Assembly (NCBI RefSeq): GCF_003201955.1
Contig: NZ_QJJM01000001.1
Location: 1 to 64,000, forward strand
DNA length: 64,000 nt
Source of the DNA: Blastomonas natatoria
GTDB taxonomy: Bacteria; Pseudomonadota; Alphaproteobacteria; Sphingomonadales; Sphingomonadaceae
Direction: 5' to 3'
Shown: positions 9,026 through 17,217 of the stretch, piece by piece
How the letters are laid out: the number at the start of each line of letters is the position of its first letter
How positions within the stretch are numbered: position 1 is the first letter of the stretch
The notes under the pieces: generated by a model
The model's input: the letters and a program-made list of their open reading frames with translations, nothing else
What the model was told of the DNA's origin: nothing
Databases searched by the model: none
Made by a program: the position numbers and the translations under genes

Positions 9026-9886
9026 ATGCGGGATTCGGCGCATGGGCAGCAAAGCGGCTTTGCGATCTGGATGCGAACAGGGCGCTGGCCGAATCCCGAG
9101 GCGAGCGCCGGGATCGAGCGCAAGTTCAATCCTTGGCACGATCCCGACGACGGGCGCTTCACCTTCGCAGGCCAGGGTCGGCATCATGGGTCGGGCGGCG
9201 CAAGGTCCGCGGCGACGGCACCACGCAAGCGTAGCTCGATCAATCCAGGCGGGGGATCATTTGGCGGTGCGGGTGCCAGTGGCTCGTTCGGAAAGCCGGC
9301 ACCGGTCAAGCCAAAGCCTAGGCCAGCGCCACAAAAGCGCCGGCATCTGCCGGGCAGTCTTCCTGCCAAACCCGCTCCATGGCCAAGGCCCCCTGTCAGG
9401 CCTGCGCCAGTCCAGCCTGTCAGAACGCCTCCGCTGCGACCCGTCAAGCGCAACGGATATACATATCACCTCGATAAAAGGGGCGACCCGCACGAAATCG
9501 AGGTTCCGAAGCTGGGCACCGAAGCGAAGACGCCACGCTCACGATCGGCGCAGCGGAATGCGGGCAAGCCTGACCGGCTCCCCACCGATGACGGTGGTCA
9601 TTTCATCGCACATCGGTTCAACGGGCCCAATGACGCCTTCAACCATTTTGCGCAGGACAGGTCGTCGAACCGTGGCCGTTACCGCGTGGTCGAGCAGATA
9701 TGGGCCGACGCTCAAGCCGAAGGCAAGGATGTGTCGTTCAAGATGAAGATCGACTATCCAAAAGGATCAAGACGGCCTGACTTCGTCCATATCTGGTATA
9801 GCACTGGAGGGCCGACCATTTATGAAAAGATAGATAATCGGCCCGGCCACTCACCAGTCAAGCTTAAATCACGGAGGAAAAAATGA
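9026..9886 (+). CDS. DNA/RNA non-specific endonuclease, toxin-like (Endonuclease_NS_2 type)
   Basis: This 286-residue protein has three parts. Residues 1-60 carry the motif KFNPWHDPDDGRFTFAGQG. Residues 60-140 are a Gly/Pro/Lys/Arg-rich disordered linker. The C-terminal domain (about 142-286) has the pattern of the Endonuclease_NS_2 nucleases seen at the tips of bacterial toxins: NGYTYHLD, then DDGGHFIAHRFNGP with the metal/catalytic His, then N-R-G-R-Y and a final beta region FVHIWYSTGGP. It should cut nucleic acid nonspecifically. ATG 9026 has AGGAG 7 bases upstream. The stop overlaps the next gene's start (ATGA). There is no signal peptide or secretion domain I recognise, so the delivery route is unknown. 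Confidence 0.7.
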   Translation: MRDSAHGQQSGFAIWMRTGRWPNPEASAGIERKFNPWHDPDDGRFTFAGQGRHHGSGGARSAATAPRKRSSINPGGGSFGGAGASGSFGKPAPVKPKPRPAPQKRRHLPGSLPAKPAPWPRPPVRPAPVQPVRTPPLRPVKRNGYTYHLDKRGDPHEIEVPKLGTEAKTPRSRSAQRNAGKPDRLPTDDGGHFIAHRFNGPNDAFNHFAQDRSSNRGRYRVVEQIWADAQAEGKDVSFKMKIDYPKGSRRPDFVHIWYSTGGPTIYEKIDNRPGHSPVKLKSRRKK

Positions 9887-10329
9887 GCGACTGGATGACC
9901 GAGATGGCTGACATCATTCATGATGTCGCTTGCAATCTTGTCCGCAAACATGGAGCCGACAATCGAGGAATCCTCGTTTTGGCTGACCTTGACGGCGGCG
10001 TCCGTTATTCGGTTTATGTAGGTAGGCAACGATTTGTGGAGTATATCTTCGTCACCGAAGACGAGTTCACAAATGTCGATCTTCTCAATGATCTCAGGTT
10101 CGTGCCACCACCTGACAAGGTGCCGCTGGGAATCGAGATTTTCATCAAGGACGGAGGAGCATCCTCAAAGATCGTGTATCCACAGGATGTGCCCGAAGAT
10201 CAGCTGCCTTATGATGACCGAGAGTCATTTGTCATTTCCTATTTCGGGGATTTTCCGATCAGATATCCGCCCATGCCCAGCGACGCGCAGAAACTTCCTC
10301 GCACGGGATGGCGTACAAAGATGCGCTGA
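9883..10329 (+). CDS. putative immunity protein for the adjacent nuclease
   Basis: This 148-residue acidic soluble protein is of unrecognised family. It is translationally coupled to the nuclease (ATGA overlap) with a strong GGAGG site five bases before its ATG. That arrangement is typical of a toxin followed by its inhibitor. The protein has a mixed alpha/beta look: a helical start, a beta section (GILVLADLDGGVRYSVYVG) and a conserved-looking KIVYPQDVPEDQ segment shared with the next gene. Base composition is AT-richer than the surrounding genes, as in horizontally acquired cassettes. The immunity role is inferred from position only. Confidence 0.55.
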   Translation: MSDWMTEMADIIHDVACNLVRKHGADNRGILVLADLDGGVRYSVYVGRQRFVEYIFVTEDEFTNVDLLNDLRFVPPPDKVPLGIEIFIKDGGASSKIVYPQDVPEDQLPYDDRESFVISYFGDFPIRYPPMPSDAQKLPRTGWRTKMR

Positions 10330-10371
10330 GCGACGGGCAGAGCCGTGCCTAGCGTACGACAGGGGGAAACA

Positions 10372-10791
10372 ATGTGGAACGTGGGGCCCAGGCGATGGAA
10401 AGGCGAACTGATTGCTGATCTCGTCTCGACCCTGCGCGCAGAGAGCAGCTTCAGTCCCCTCGGCACGCTCCTAATTGCAGCGGTCGAAAGCCGATACATG
10501 AGCCTCGCGCGGTTCTTGGATCGTGGCAGCTATGTCGCTTTCGCTCAGCCCGATTATGAAAAGTATCGCGACACGCTGCTAGAGCTCTGGGCCATGGAGC
10601 CGCTCAGCAGCCGCTGGGACGAAATGCATTGTCTTGTCCGTGGCGGCGACACGCGGATCACGTATCTATACCCCGAGGATATCGTGACCGACGTTCCCGA
10701 GCTCGACCGCTGCTGCGACGCAGCCCAGGCCGTGTTCGGCTTGAAAAAGATCGTTTTTCCGCACGGTCGTGGCAGCACTCAGATCAGATAG
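10372..10791 (+). CDS. second putative immunity protein, related to the preceding gene
   Basis: This 139-residue soluble protein is of unrecognised family. ATG 10372 is chosen because AGGGGG lies about 6 bases before it; a GTG at 10345 is possible but has no such site. It shares the layout of the preceding gene: a helical first third, a SYVAFAQPDYEKY segment comparable to YSVYVGRQRFVEY, and the signature RITYLYPEDIVTDVPELD against SKIVYPQDVPEDQLPYD. Overall identity is low, so if they are paralogs they are old or fast-evolving. A spare immunity gene against a different nuclease variant is a reasonable guess. It is convergent with the PEP carboxylase gene (15-base gap). Confidence 0.5.
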   Translation: MWNVGPRRWKGELIADLVSTLRAESSFSPLGTLLIAAVESRYMSLARFLDRGSYVAFAQPDYEKYRDTLLELWAMEPLSSRWDEMHCLVRGGDTRITYLYPEDIVTDVPELDRCCDAAQAVFGLKKIVFPHGRGSTQIR

Positions 10792-10806
10792 CGTTGCCGA
10801 TACCCA

Positions 10807-13497
10807 TCACCCGCTGTTCCTCAGCGCCGTCGCGATCGCGTTGATCGAGAGCTGGATGCCTTCGGAAATGCGCTCGTCCGCCTCGCCTGCGCGGTGGCGC
10901 TTGATCAGCTCGATCTGCAGCAGGTTCAAAGGCTCGATATAGGGCAGGCGCAGGCGGATCGAGGTGTCGAGCGCGGGGTTGTTCGCCAGCAGCCGCGGCT
11001 GGCCGGTGATGCTCAGCAGACTGTCGTGCGCAGCGTTCCAGCCTGAGCGGATTTCCCCGAATACATGCTCGCGCAAGGCCTCGTCGGGCACAAGTCCTGC
11101 ATAATGACGCGCGATGGTCATGTCCGATTTGGCGAGCACCATTTCCATATTGCCGAGCAGCGCCTGGAAAAAGGGCCAGCCCTGCGCCATCGCGGCGAGC
11201 AGCCCCTTGTCGGCAAAGCCGCCCAGTGCTTGTCCCACGCCATACCAGCCGGGCAGCATGATGCGCGCCTGCGCCCAGCTGAATACCCAGGGAATGGCGC
11301 GCAGATCCTCGATCCGCTGGCTCTTGGAGCGGCTGGCAGGGCGCGATCCGATCTTCAGATCGGCAATCTCGCTGATCGGGGTAGCCGCGCGGAAGAACTG
11401 GTTGAACCCTTCGGTGCCGTAGACCAGATCGCGATAGGTGCGGAAGGCATCGCGCGAGATCATGTCCATCGCGGCGGCAAAGCGCGTCTCGTCGGCCTCG
11501 CTGACCCCGTCATGGTCGAGCGTCGCGATCAGGGCGGCCGAGGTGATCGCCTCGAGATTGAGCTCGGCACTCTCGACCGTGCCGTACTTTGCGGCGATGA
11601 CCTCGCCCTGTTCGGTGATGCGGATGCGGCCCTGCACCGTGCCCCTGGGCTGCGCGCGGATGGCGGCGAAGCTTGACCCGCCGCCGCGCCCGACTGCGCC
11701 GCCACGGCCGTGGAACAGCTGCATCGCGATGCCGGTTTCGGCGAAAACCTTCGCCAGCGCGCGGCTGGCATGGTTGAGCGACCAGGTGGAGGTGAGATAG
11801 CCGCCATCCTTGTTGCTGTCCGAATAGCCGACCATCACCTCCTGATAGCCGCGCGCCTTGACCAGCGCGGCGATCTCGGGCAGCGCGAAATACGCGCGCA
11901 TGATCTGCGGCGCGTTCTCCAGGTCGCCGATCGTCTCGAACAGCGGAACCGCCATGATCGCGGCCTGCGGTACGGCACCGGGGCGATAGAGACCGGCTTC
12001 CTTGAGCAGCAGGTTCACCTCGAGCATGTCCGACACGCTTTCGGCCTTGCTGATATTGTACGCGGTGATCGATTGCGGCCCGTACCGCGCGTGCGCCTGT
12101 GCCGCTGCCTCGACGATCGCGAGTTCCTTGACCGTTTCCTCGCCATAATCGTGCCAGCGATTGATCAGCAGCCGTGAGTGACCCAGCTCGGCACGCAGCA
12201 GCGCGATGCGCGCCGCCTCGTCGAGCGCGGAATAATCGGGGCAGACGCCCGCGACCTTGAGCAGCTCGCCGACGACGCGCTCGTGCACATCGCTGTTCTG
12301 GCGCAGGTCGAGCGTCGCGAGGTGGAAACCGAAGATTTCGACCGCGCGGATCAACCGGCCCAGCGCGCCGCCGCTTGCCAGAATTCCGGCGCCATTATCC
12401 GCCAGGCCATTGGCAAGCACCACCAGATCGCGCCGCAGATCGCCCGGGCTCGCATAAGCCTCGCCATCGATCGCGGAAGGCCGCGGCGGCTGCTTGCCGG
12501 TGAGCGCAACATGCGTGGCGCATAGCCGCGCATAGATGCCAGCGAGCGCGCGGCGATAGGGCTCGTCGGCGCGGCTGGGGGCGTTGTCGCCGCTGCTTTC
12601 CGCCAGTTCCAGAACGGCAGAAGGCGTGTTCGACAGACCGGTGGCGATGCTGAGATCCTGGCCGAGTGCATGGACGCCGTCGAGATAGTGGACGAGCGCG
12701 GTTTCGGCCTGCCGTCCCAGCGCATGGCGCAGCGCTTCTGCGGTGACAAAGGGGTTGCCGTCGCGGTCGCCACCGATCCAGCTGCCCAGCCGCAGGAAGG
12801 CGGGCGGACGGTGGCCCAGCACGCGCTCCCACCGGGCATAGAGCATCGGCAGCACCGGCAGGAACACGTCCTGCATATAGGCGCGCGCATTCTCCACTTC
12901 GTCGGCAACGAACAGCCGCTCGCGGCGCAAGGGCCGTGTCTGCCAGAGCAGCGCGATCTGGCGGTGCAACGCCTCGTCGATCCGATCGCCGCTGGGTGTC
13001 TCGTCAAGCCCCGCATCGCGCAGCTTCATCAGGTCCGCGACGCGGTTCTTGTGGTCGATCATCGACTTGCGGCGGACCTCGGTGGGGTGTGCGGTCAGCA
13101 CCGGGACGATAAGGCTATGGGCCAGCAGATCGTTGATCGCTTCATCGGCAACGCCATTCTGGCGCAGCCGTTCGACGGCCTCCGCAACGGTCGCCCCGTT
13201 TTCCTGCGCAACGCCCTGCCGGTCCTCGGCCAGATTGGCGAGCATCGAGAACAGCATGAATCCGCGCACGAAGGACAACGTATCGTCAAGGTTCAGCGCC
13301 TCGAGCCCGGTATCGATCTCGTCCGCGCCAGCAATGCCGCGATGGCGATCGACGCTGGCGGAGCGGATATATTCGGTCTGGCGGAACAGCTTTTCGCCAC
13401 CATAGGCACGGATGACGTCGCCCAATATCCGCCCCAGATAGCGGATATCGGGGTTCTGACTGATCGGGGCGAGGGAAGCGGTGTCAATATCGGCCAT
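10807..13497 (-). CDS. ppc: phosphoenolpyruvate carboxylase
   Basis: This enzyme adds bicarbonate to phosphoenolpyruvate to give oxaloacetate and phosphate, refilling the TCA cycle in the cytoplasm. Signature motifs are present: the catalytic-His region VLTAHPTEVRRKS, the GYSDSNKDGGYLTS site and the Gly-rich FHGRGGAVGRGGG loop. ATG at 13497 (MADIDTAS) gives 896 residues, the normal size; the frame is open further upstream to 13740 but that part is divergent with the phosphatase gene and not family-like. The C-terminus ends NSG rather than the usual NTG. It is a single-gene unit, divergent from phoA. Confidence 0.96.
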   Translation of the reverse strand: MADIDTASLAPISQNPDIRYLGRILGDVIRAYGGEKLFRQTEYIRSASVDRHRGIAGADEIDTGLEALNLDDTLSFVRGFMLFSMLANLAEDRQGVAQENGATVAEAVERLRQNGVADEAINDLLAHSLIVPVLTAHPTEVRRKSMIDHKNRVADLMKLRDAGLDETPSGDRIDEALHRQIALLWQTRPLRRERLFVADEVENARAYMQDVFLPVLPMLYARWERVLGHRPPAFLRLGSWIGGDRDGNPFVTAEALRHALGRQAETALVHYLDGVHALGQDLSIATGLSNTPSAVLELAESSGDNAPSRADEPYRRALAGIYARLCATHVALTGKQPPRPSAIDGEAYASPGDLRRDLVVLANGLADNGAGILASGGALGRLIRAVEIFGFHLATLDLRQNSDVHERVVGELLKVAGVCPDYSALDEAARIALLRAELGHSRLLINRWHDYGEETVKELAIVEAAAQAHARYGPQSITAYNISKAESVSDMLEVNLLLKEAGLYRPGAVPQAAIMAVPLFETIGDLENAPQIMRAYFALPEIAALVKARGYQEVMVGYSDSNKDGGYLTSTWSLNHASRALAKVFAETGIAMQLFHGRGGAVGRGGGSSFAAIRAQPRGTVQGRIRITEQGEVIAAKYGTVESAELNLEAITSAALIATLDHDGVSEADETRFAAAMDMISRDAFRTYRDLVYGTEGFNQFFRAATPISEIADLKIGSRPASRSKSQRIEDLRAIPWVFSWAQARIMLPGWYGVGQALGGFADKGLLAAMAQGWPFFQALLGNMEMVLAKSDMTIARHYAGLVPDEALREHVFGEIRSGWNAAHDSLLSITGQPRLLANNPALDTSIRLRLPYIEPLNLLQIELIKRHRAGEADERISEGIQLSINAIATALRNSG

Positions 13498-13538
13498 GCA
13501 ACGATGCTGCAATGCAAAATGGCTGCGGTCAAGCCTGT

Positions 13539-13556
13539 CTGTCAAACGGCTGCAAT
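13539..13556 (+). promoter_or_regulatory. possible Pho box upstream of alkaline phosphatase
   Basis: CTGTCAA, four bases, then CTGCAAT resembles the two-half PhoB site (CTGTCAT-N4-CTGTCAT), with 11 of 14 half-site positions matching. It lies 86 bases before the phoA start, which is a suitable place, but one degenerate match is weak evidence. A second nearby symmetrical element, TGTCA-N8-TGACA at 13593-13610, lies closer to the gene. Confidence 0.35.
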
Positions 13557-13642
13557 CGTTTGCGTTACGGACGGCCTGAAAAGTCTCGAATTTGTCATGG
13601 CTTCGTGACACAGCGACACCGCTATTGAAGGAGTCCCGTTGC

Positions 13643-15154
13643 ATGAACCGTCCACTCGCCGCCCTGCTGTGCCTGGCCGCTCTGTCCGCCACACCCGCGC
13701 TGGCCCAGCACAATGCGCCCAAGGAAGCCGCACCCGACAAGGAGCGGGGCGAGCAGACCGCAGCCGATTATGCCGCGCAGGGTCAGGAGCAGTTGCAGGC
13801 ACGGCTCGCGATGCAGGCGCGCAACGGCAAGGCCAAGAACCTCATCATCTTCATCGGCGACGGCATGGGGGTGAGCACGCTCACCGCAGGTCGCATCTGG
13901 CAGGGCCAGAAGGCCGGGCGTGACGGTGAATCGACCGAAACCGCGATCGACGCCATGCCCTATTCCGCGCTGGTCAAAACCTATAGCCATGACTTTCAGG
14001 TGGCCGATTCCGCCGCGACCGCGACGGCGCTGGTCACCGGTACCAAAACGCGCTCGGGCATTCTCTCGGTGACGCCGGCGGCGCTGCGCGGCAAGTGCGA
14101 GACGGCGGCGGGCAAGGACGTGCCGACCCTTTTCGAACAGGCGGAAGGCGCAGGCAAGGCACTTGGCCTCATCTCGACCGCGCGCATCACCCATGCAACA
14201 CCAGCCTCGACCTATGCGCACAGCGTCGATCGCAACTGGGAGGCGGACAGCGAGCTTCCCGCCGGTGCGACCTGTCATGACATCGCGCGCCAGCTGGTCG
14301 AATGGCCGCATGCCAGGGGGCTGAAGCTTGTGCTCGGCGGTGGCCGCGCCGCGTTCATGCCCAAGGACCAGACCGATCCCGAATATGCAGGCAAGAAGGG
14401 CAGCCGCGCCGATGGCCGCGACCTGATCGCCGAATGGAAGAAGAAGCATCCCAAGGGCCAGTATATCTGGAACGCGGCGCAATTCGCGGCGCTGAACCCG
14501 GCGGACAACGCGCCGGTCATGGGCCTGTTCGAACCCAGCCATATGCAGTTCGAGGCGGATCGCGCGAACGACCAGGCGGGCGAACCTTCGCTGGCGGAGA
14601 TGGTCGAGCTGGCAGTCAAGAAGCTGGGATCGTCAGAGCAGGGCTATGTGCTGATGGTCGAAGGCGGGCGCATCGACCATGCGCATCATGGCGGCAATGC
14701 GCACCGCGCGCTCGACGATACGATCGCGTTCGATGCGGCCATCGCCAGGGCGCTGGAGATGGTGAACCTGGACGAGACGCTGGTACTGGTCACCGCCGAT
14801 CACAGCCATGTCTTCACCATCGCCGGCTATCCGCCGCGCGGCAACTCGATCTTCGGGCTGGCGAGCGTGACCGAGGACGGCGAGCCGATCACCGCCAAGG
14901 ACGGCAAGGCGTACACGACATTGGGCTATGCCAACGGTCCCGGTGCCAAGGTGGGCGAACAGCGCGCCGATCCGGCTGAGGAGGATACCGAAGCGCTGAA
15001 CTATCTGCAGCAGTCGCTCGTCCCGACCTCGGGCGAGACGCATGGCGGCGAGGATGTCGTGCTCAAGGCGGCCGGCCCGCAGGCGCAGCTGTTCCACGGC
15101 ACGATCGAACAGCACACGATCTATCACATCGCGAAGCACATTCTGGGGCTGTGA
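13643..15154 (+). CDS. phoA: alkaline phosphatase (PhoA family)
   Basis: This secreted enzyme hydrolyses phosphate monoesters in the periplasm to supply phosphate. A signal peptide (MNRPLAALLCLAALSATPALA) is followed by the metal-site motif FIGDGMGVST, the nucleophile Ser123 in VADSAATATALVTG, and the later metal ligands in EGGRIDHAHHGGNAHRALDD and TADHSH. ATG 13643 has GAAGGAG about 9 bases before it and begins exactly at the signal peptide; the earlier in-frame start at 13592 does not. The length of 503 residues is within the family range. A possible Pho box upstream would make it phosphate-starvation induced. Confidence 0.92.
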   Translation: MNRPLAALLCLAALSATPALAQHNAPKEAAPDKERGEQTAADYAAQGQEQLQARLAMQARNGKAKNLIIFIGDGMGVSTLTAGRIWQGQKAGRDGESTETAIDAMPYSALVKTYSHDFQVADSAATATALVTGTKTRSGILSVTPAALRGKCETAAGKDVPTLFEQAEGAGKALGLISTARITHATPASTYAHSVDRNWEADSELPAGATCHDIARQLVEWPHARGLKLVLGGGRAAFMPKDQTDPEYAGKKGSRADGRDLIAEWKKKHPKGQYIWNAAQFAALNPADNAPVMGLFEPSHMQFEADRANDQAGEPSLAEMVELAVKKLGSSEQGYVLMVEGGRIDHAHHGGNAHRALDDTIAFDAAIARALEMVNLDETLVLVTADHSHVFTIAGYPPRGNSIFGLASVTEDGEPITAKDGKAYTTLGYANGPGAKVGEQRADPAEEDTEALNYLQQSLVPTSGETHGGEDVVLKAAGPQAQLFHGTIEQHTIYHIAKHILGL

Positions 15155-15162
15155 CTCCCTCA

Positions 15163-15325
15163 AAATCCTCCCCCAGCTTGCAGGGGGAGGGGGACCGCCC
15201 GCACAGCGGGTGGTGGAGGGGCAGCGAGTGCGTGCAACGATCAAATGACGTGCCATCTCGCTTCCCCTCCACCACCGACCTTCGATCGGTGGTCCCCCTC
15301 CCCGAGACAAGCTCGGGGAGGATTT
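15163..15325. repeat. imperfect inverted repeat element (about 65-base arms)
   Basis: The spacer between phoA and the amidase gene holds two arms in opposite orientation, 15163-15227 and 15257-15325. Each contains a CCTCCCC..AGCTTG..GGGGAGG hairpin and a GGTGGTGGAGGGG block ending AGCGAG. The element lies between two convergent genes and may act as a bidirectional terminator or be a relic of a small repeat family. Confidence 0.75.
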
Positions 15326-15341
15326 CGGTGAGGGCGAGCGG

Positions 15342-16952
15342 CTACTTCCCTATCGGATCCGCCTTGGCGTCCGCACTGTCGGCGTAAGTGGGCGCGACAC
15401 GCGCCTTGCTGGCCTGTTCGAAGGCATAGCCGGCCTTGATCACCGCATGGTCCTGCCACTGGCCACCGATGATCGACAGGCCGACGGGCAGCCCGGCAAC
15501 ATAGCCCATCGGCACGGTGATATGCGGATAGCCCGCGACCGCGGGCAACTGGCTCTGGCTTGGACCGATGCTGTGATCGCCATTGACCAGATCGCTGACC
15601 CAGGCGGGGGCATTGCTGGGGCCGACCAGGAAGCGGACATTGTGCGTCTTCAGCAGCTTGTCGATCCCTTCCGCCCCCGCGAGCCGCTTCGACTTGGAGA
15701 GCGCCTCCTTGTACTCGGGGTCGTCCGGCCCCTTCTCGCTCTCGCCCAGATCGAACAGCGACTGGTCGAACCAGGCCAGTTCGGTTTCCGCGTTCGCTGC
15801 GTTGAACGCGATCACGTCCTTCAGCGTGCGCACGGTCACCTGCGGAGGCGTGGTCGCGAGATAGGCGTTGAGGTCGGCCTTGAGCTCGGTCATCAGCACC
15901 TTGAACTCGGCCTCGCCCAACCCGTCGAGCCCAGAGTGGCTGTCCGCGATCTCGACCAGTTCGGCTCCTGCGGCCTTCAGCTTCTCCAGCGCCTGCGCAA
16001 ACGCCGCCTGCACGCGCGCATTGCCGCCGCGCCGGTCCATCAGCACGCCGATCCGCACACCTTTCAGATAATCGGACGAAAGATCGGCCGCATAGTCGGT
16101 CTTGCGCTTGTCGGCTTCGGCAGTTGCCGGATCGGCGGGGTCGGTCCCGGCCAGCGCGGTCAGCAGCAGCGCCGCATCGGTGACCGAGCGCGCCATCGGG
16201 CCTGCGGTGTCCTGGCTATGGCTGATCGGAATCACATGCGTACGCGACACGAGGCCGAGCGTGGGCTTGAACCCGACCAGGCCGTTGATGGACGAGGGGC
16301 AGATGATCGACCCATCTGTCTCGGTACCTATGGTTGCCGCCGCGAGGCTCGCCGCTGCTGCCGCACCGCTGCCCGAGGAAGAACCGCAGGCATTGCGATC
16401 GAGCGCATAGGGGTTCTTCACCAGCCCGCCGACGCTCGACCATCCGCTGACCGAATCGTTCGAGCGGATGTTCGCCCATTGCGACAGGTTGGTCTTGCCC
16501 AGGATGATCGCACCTGCCGCGCGCAGCCTTGCCACCAGCGGCGCATCGCGGTCGGTGACATTGGCGAGCAACGCCGTCGATCCGGCGGTGGTGGGGACGG
16601 GGCCCTTGGCTTCGATATTGTCCTTGATCAGCACTGGAATGCCATGCAGCGGGCCGCGCAGTTTTCCGGCCTTGCGTTCGGCGTCGAGGGTGCGGGCGTC
16701 CTCGATCGCGCCGGGCATGACAGCGATCACGCTGTTGAGCATCGGTCCCTGGCGGTCCAGCGTTGCAATTCGATCCATATAGGCCCGGACCAGTTCCTCG
16801 CTGCTGACCGCGCCGGTCCGGAGCATCGCGGCGAGTTCGGAGATCGATTTCTCCTCGACCTGAACCGCCAAGCGCGCGATGCGCGGCGGCTCGGTCTGGG
16901 CGTGGGCAGCGATGGGGGCGAGGGCGGCAAGAGCCAGGGCAAGGGTGCGCAT
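15342..16952 (-). CDS. secreted amidase (amidase signature family)
   Basis: This 536-residue hydrolase acts on amide bonds; the substrate is unknown. A signal peptide ends at PIAAHAQ, so the enzyme is periplasmic. The Ser-cisSer-Lys catalytic triad of the amidase signature family is visible: Lys in IPVLIKDNI, Ser in CGSSSGSGAAAA and the nucleophile region IGTETDGSIICPSS. ATG 16952 is chosen because it begins the signal peptide; the frame stays open to 17063 but that extension overlaps the DUF2256 gene. Homologues without a signal peptide include GatA, but the signal and lone context argue against a role in Gln-tRNA formation. Confidence 0.88.
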   Translation of the reverse strand: MRTLALALAALAPIAAHAQTEPPRIARLAVQVEEKSISELAAMLRTGAVSSEELVRAYMDRIATLDRQGPMLNSVIAVMPGAIEDARTLDAERKAGKLRGPLHGIPVLIKDNIEAKGPVPTTAGSTALLANVTDRDAPLVARLRAAGAIILGKTNLSQWANIRSNDSVSGWSSVGGLVKNPYALDRNACGSSSGSGAAAAASLAAATIGTETDGSIICPSSINGLVGFKPTLGLVSRTHVIPISHSQDTAGPMARSVTDAALLLTALAGTDPADPATAEADKRKTDYAADLSSDYLKGVRIGVLMDRRGGNARVQAAFAQALEKLKAAGAELVEIADSHSGLDGLGEAEFKVLMTELKADLNAYLATTPPQVTVRTLKDVIAFNAANAETELAWFDQSLFDLGESEKGPDDPEYKEALSKSKRLAGAEGIDKLLKTHNVRFLVGPSNAPAWVSDLVNGDHSIGPSQSQLPAVAGYPHITVPMGYVAGLPVGLSIIGGQWQDHAVIKAGYAFEQASKARVAPTYADSADAKADPIGK

Positions 16953-17052
16953 GGGCGCCACGATAGCGCGCACCGGCGGCCCGGCAAGATGGGGCATGCG
17001 ATTTTTGCGCTGCCTCTGGCGCACGCCCCCGCCCACGCCCATATCCCCGATC

Positions 17053-17217
17053 ATGCCGGACAAGCGTTATACCAAGTCGACTCTGCCCGAGAAGGTCTGC
17101 GAGGCGTGCGGCAGGCCCTTTGCCTGGCGCAAGAAATGGGCGCGCGACTGGGACAATGTGAAGACCTGTTCCGAGCGCTGCAAGGGCGATCTCAGGCGCA
17201 AGAACCGCGCGGGATAA
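17053..17217 (+). CDS. DUF2256 small zinc-ribbon-like protein
   Basis: This 54-residue basic protein has two Cys pairs (C-E-A-C near residue 16 and C-S-E-R-C near residue 39) and the intervening aromatic motif FAWRKKWARDWDNVK characteristic of DUF2256. The Cys spacing suggests zinc binding. Function is unknown; members are often encoded next to photolyase or other DNA-related genes, which is not the case here. ATG 17053 gives the family's normal length. Its stop directly abuts the stop of the convergent lyase gene. Confidence 0.85.
   Translation: MPDKRYTKSTLPEKVCEACGRPFAWRKKWARDWDNVKTCSERCKGDLRRKNRAG

Noticed and set aside
15163-15325. Possible CRISPR or IS end
   Set aside because: Only two opposed arms, no spaced direct repeats, and no cas or transposase gene nearby.
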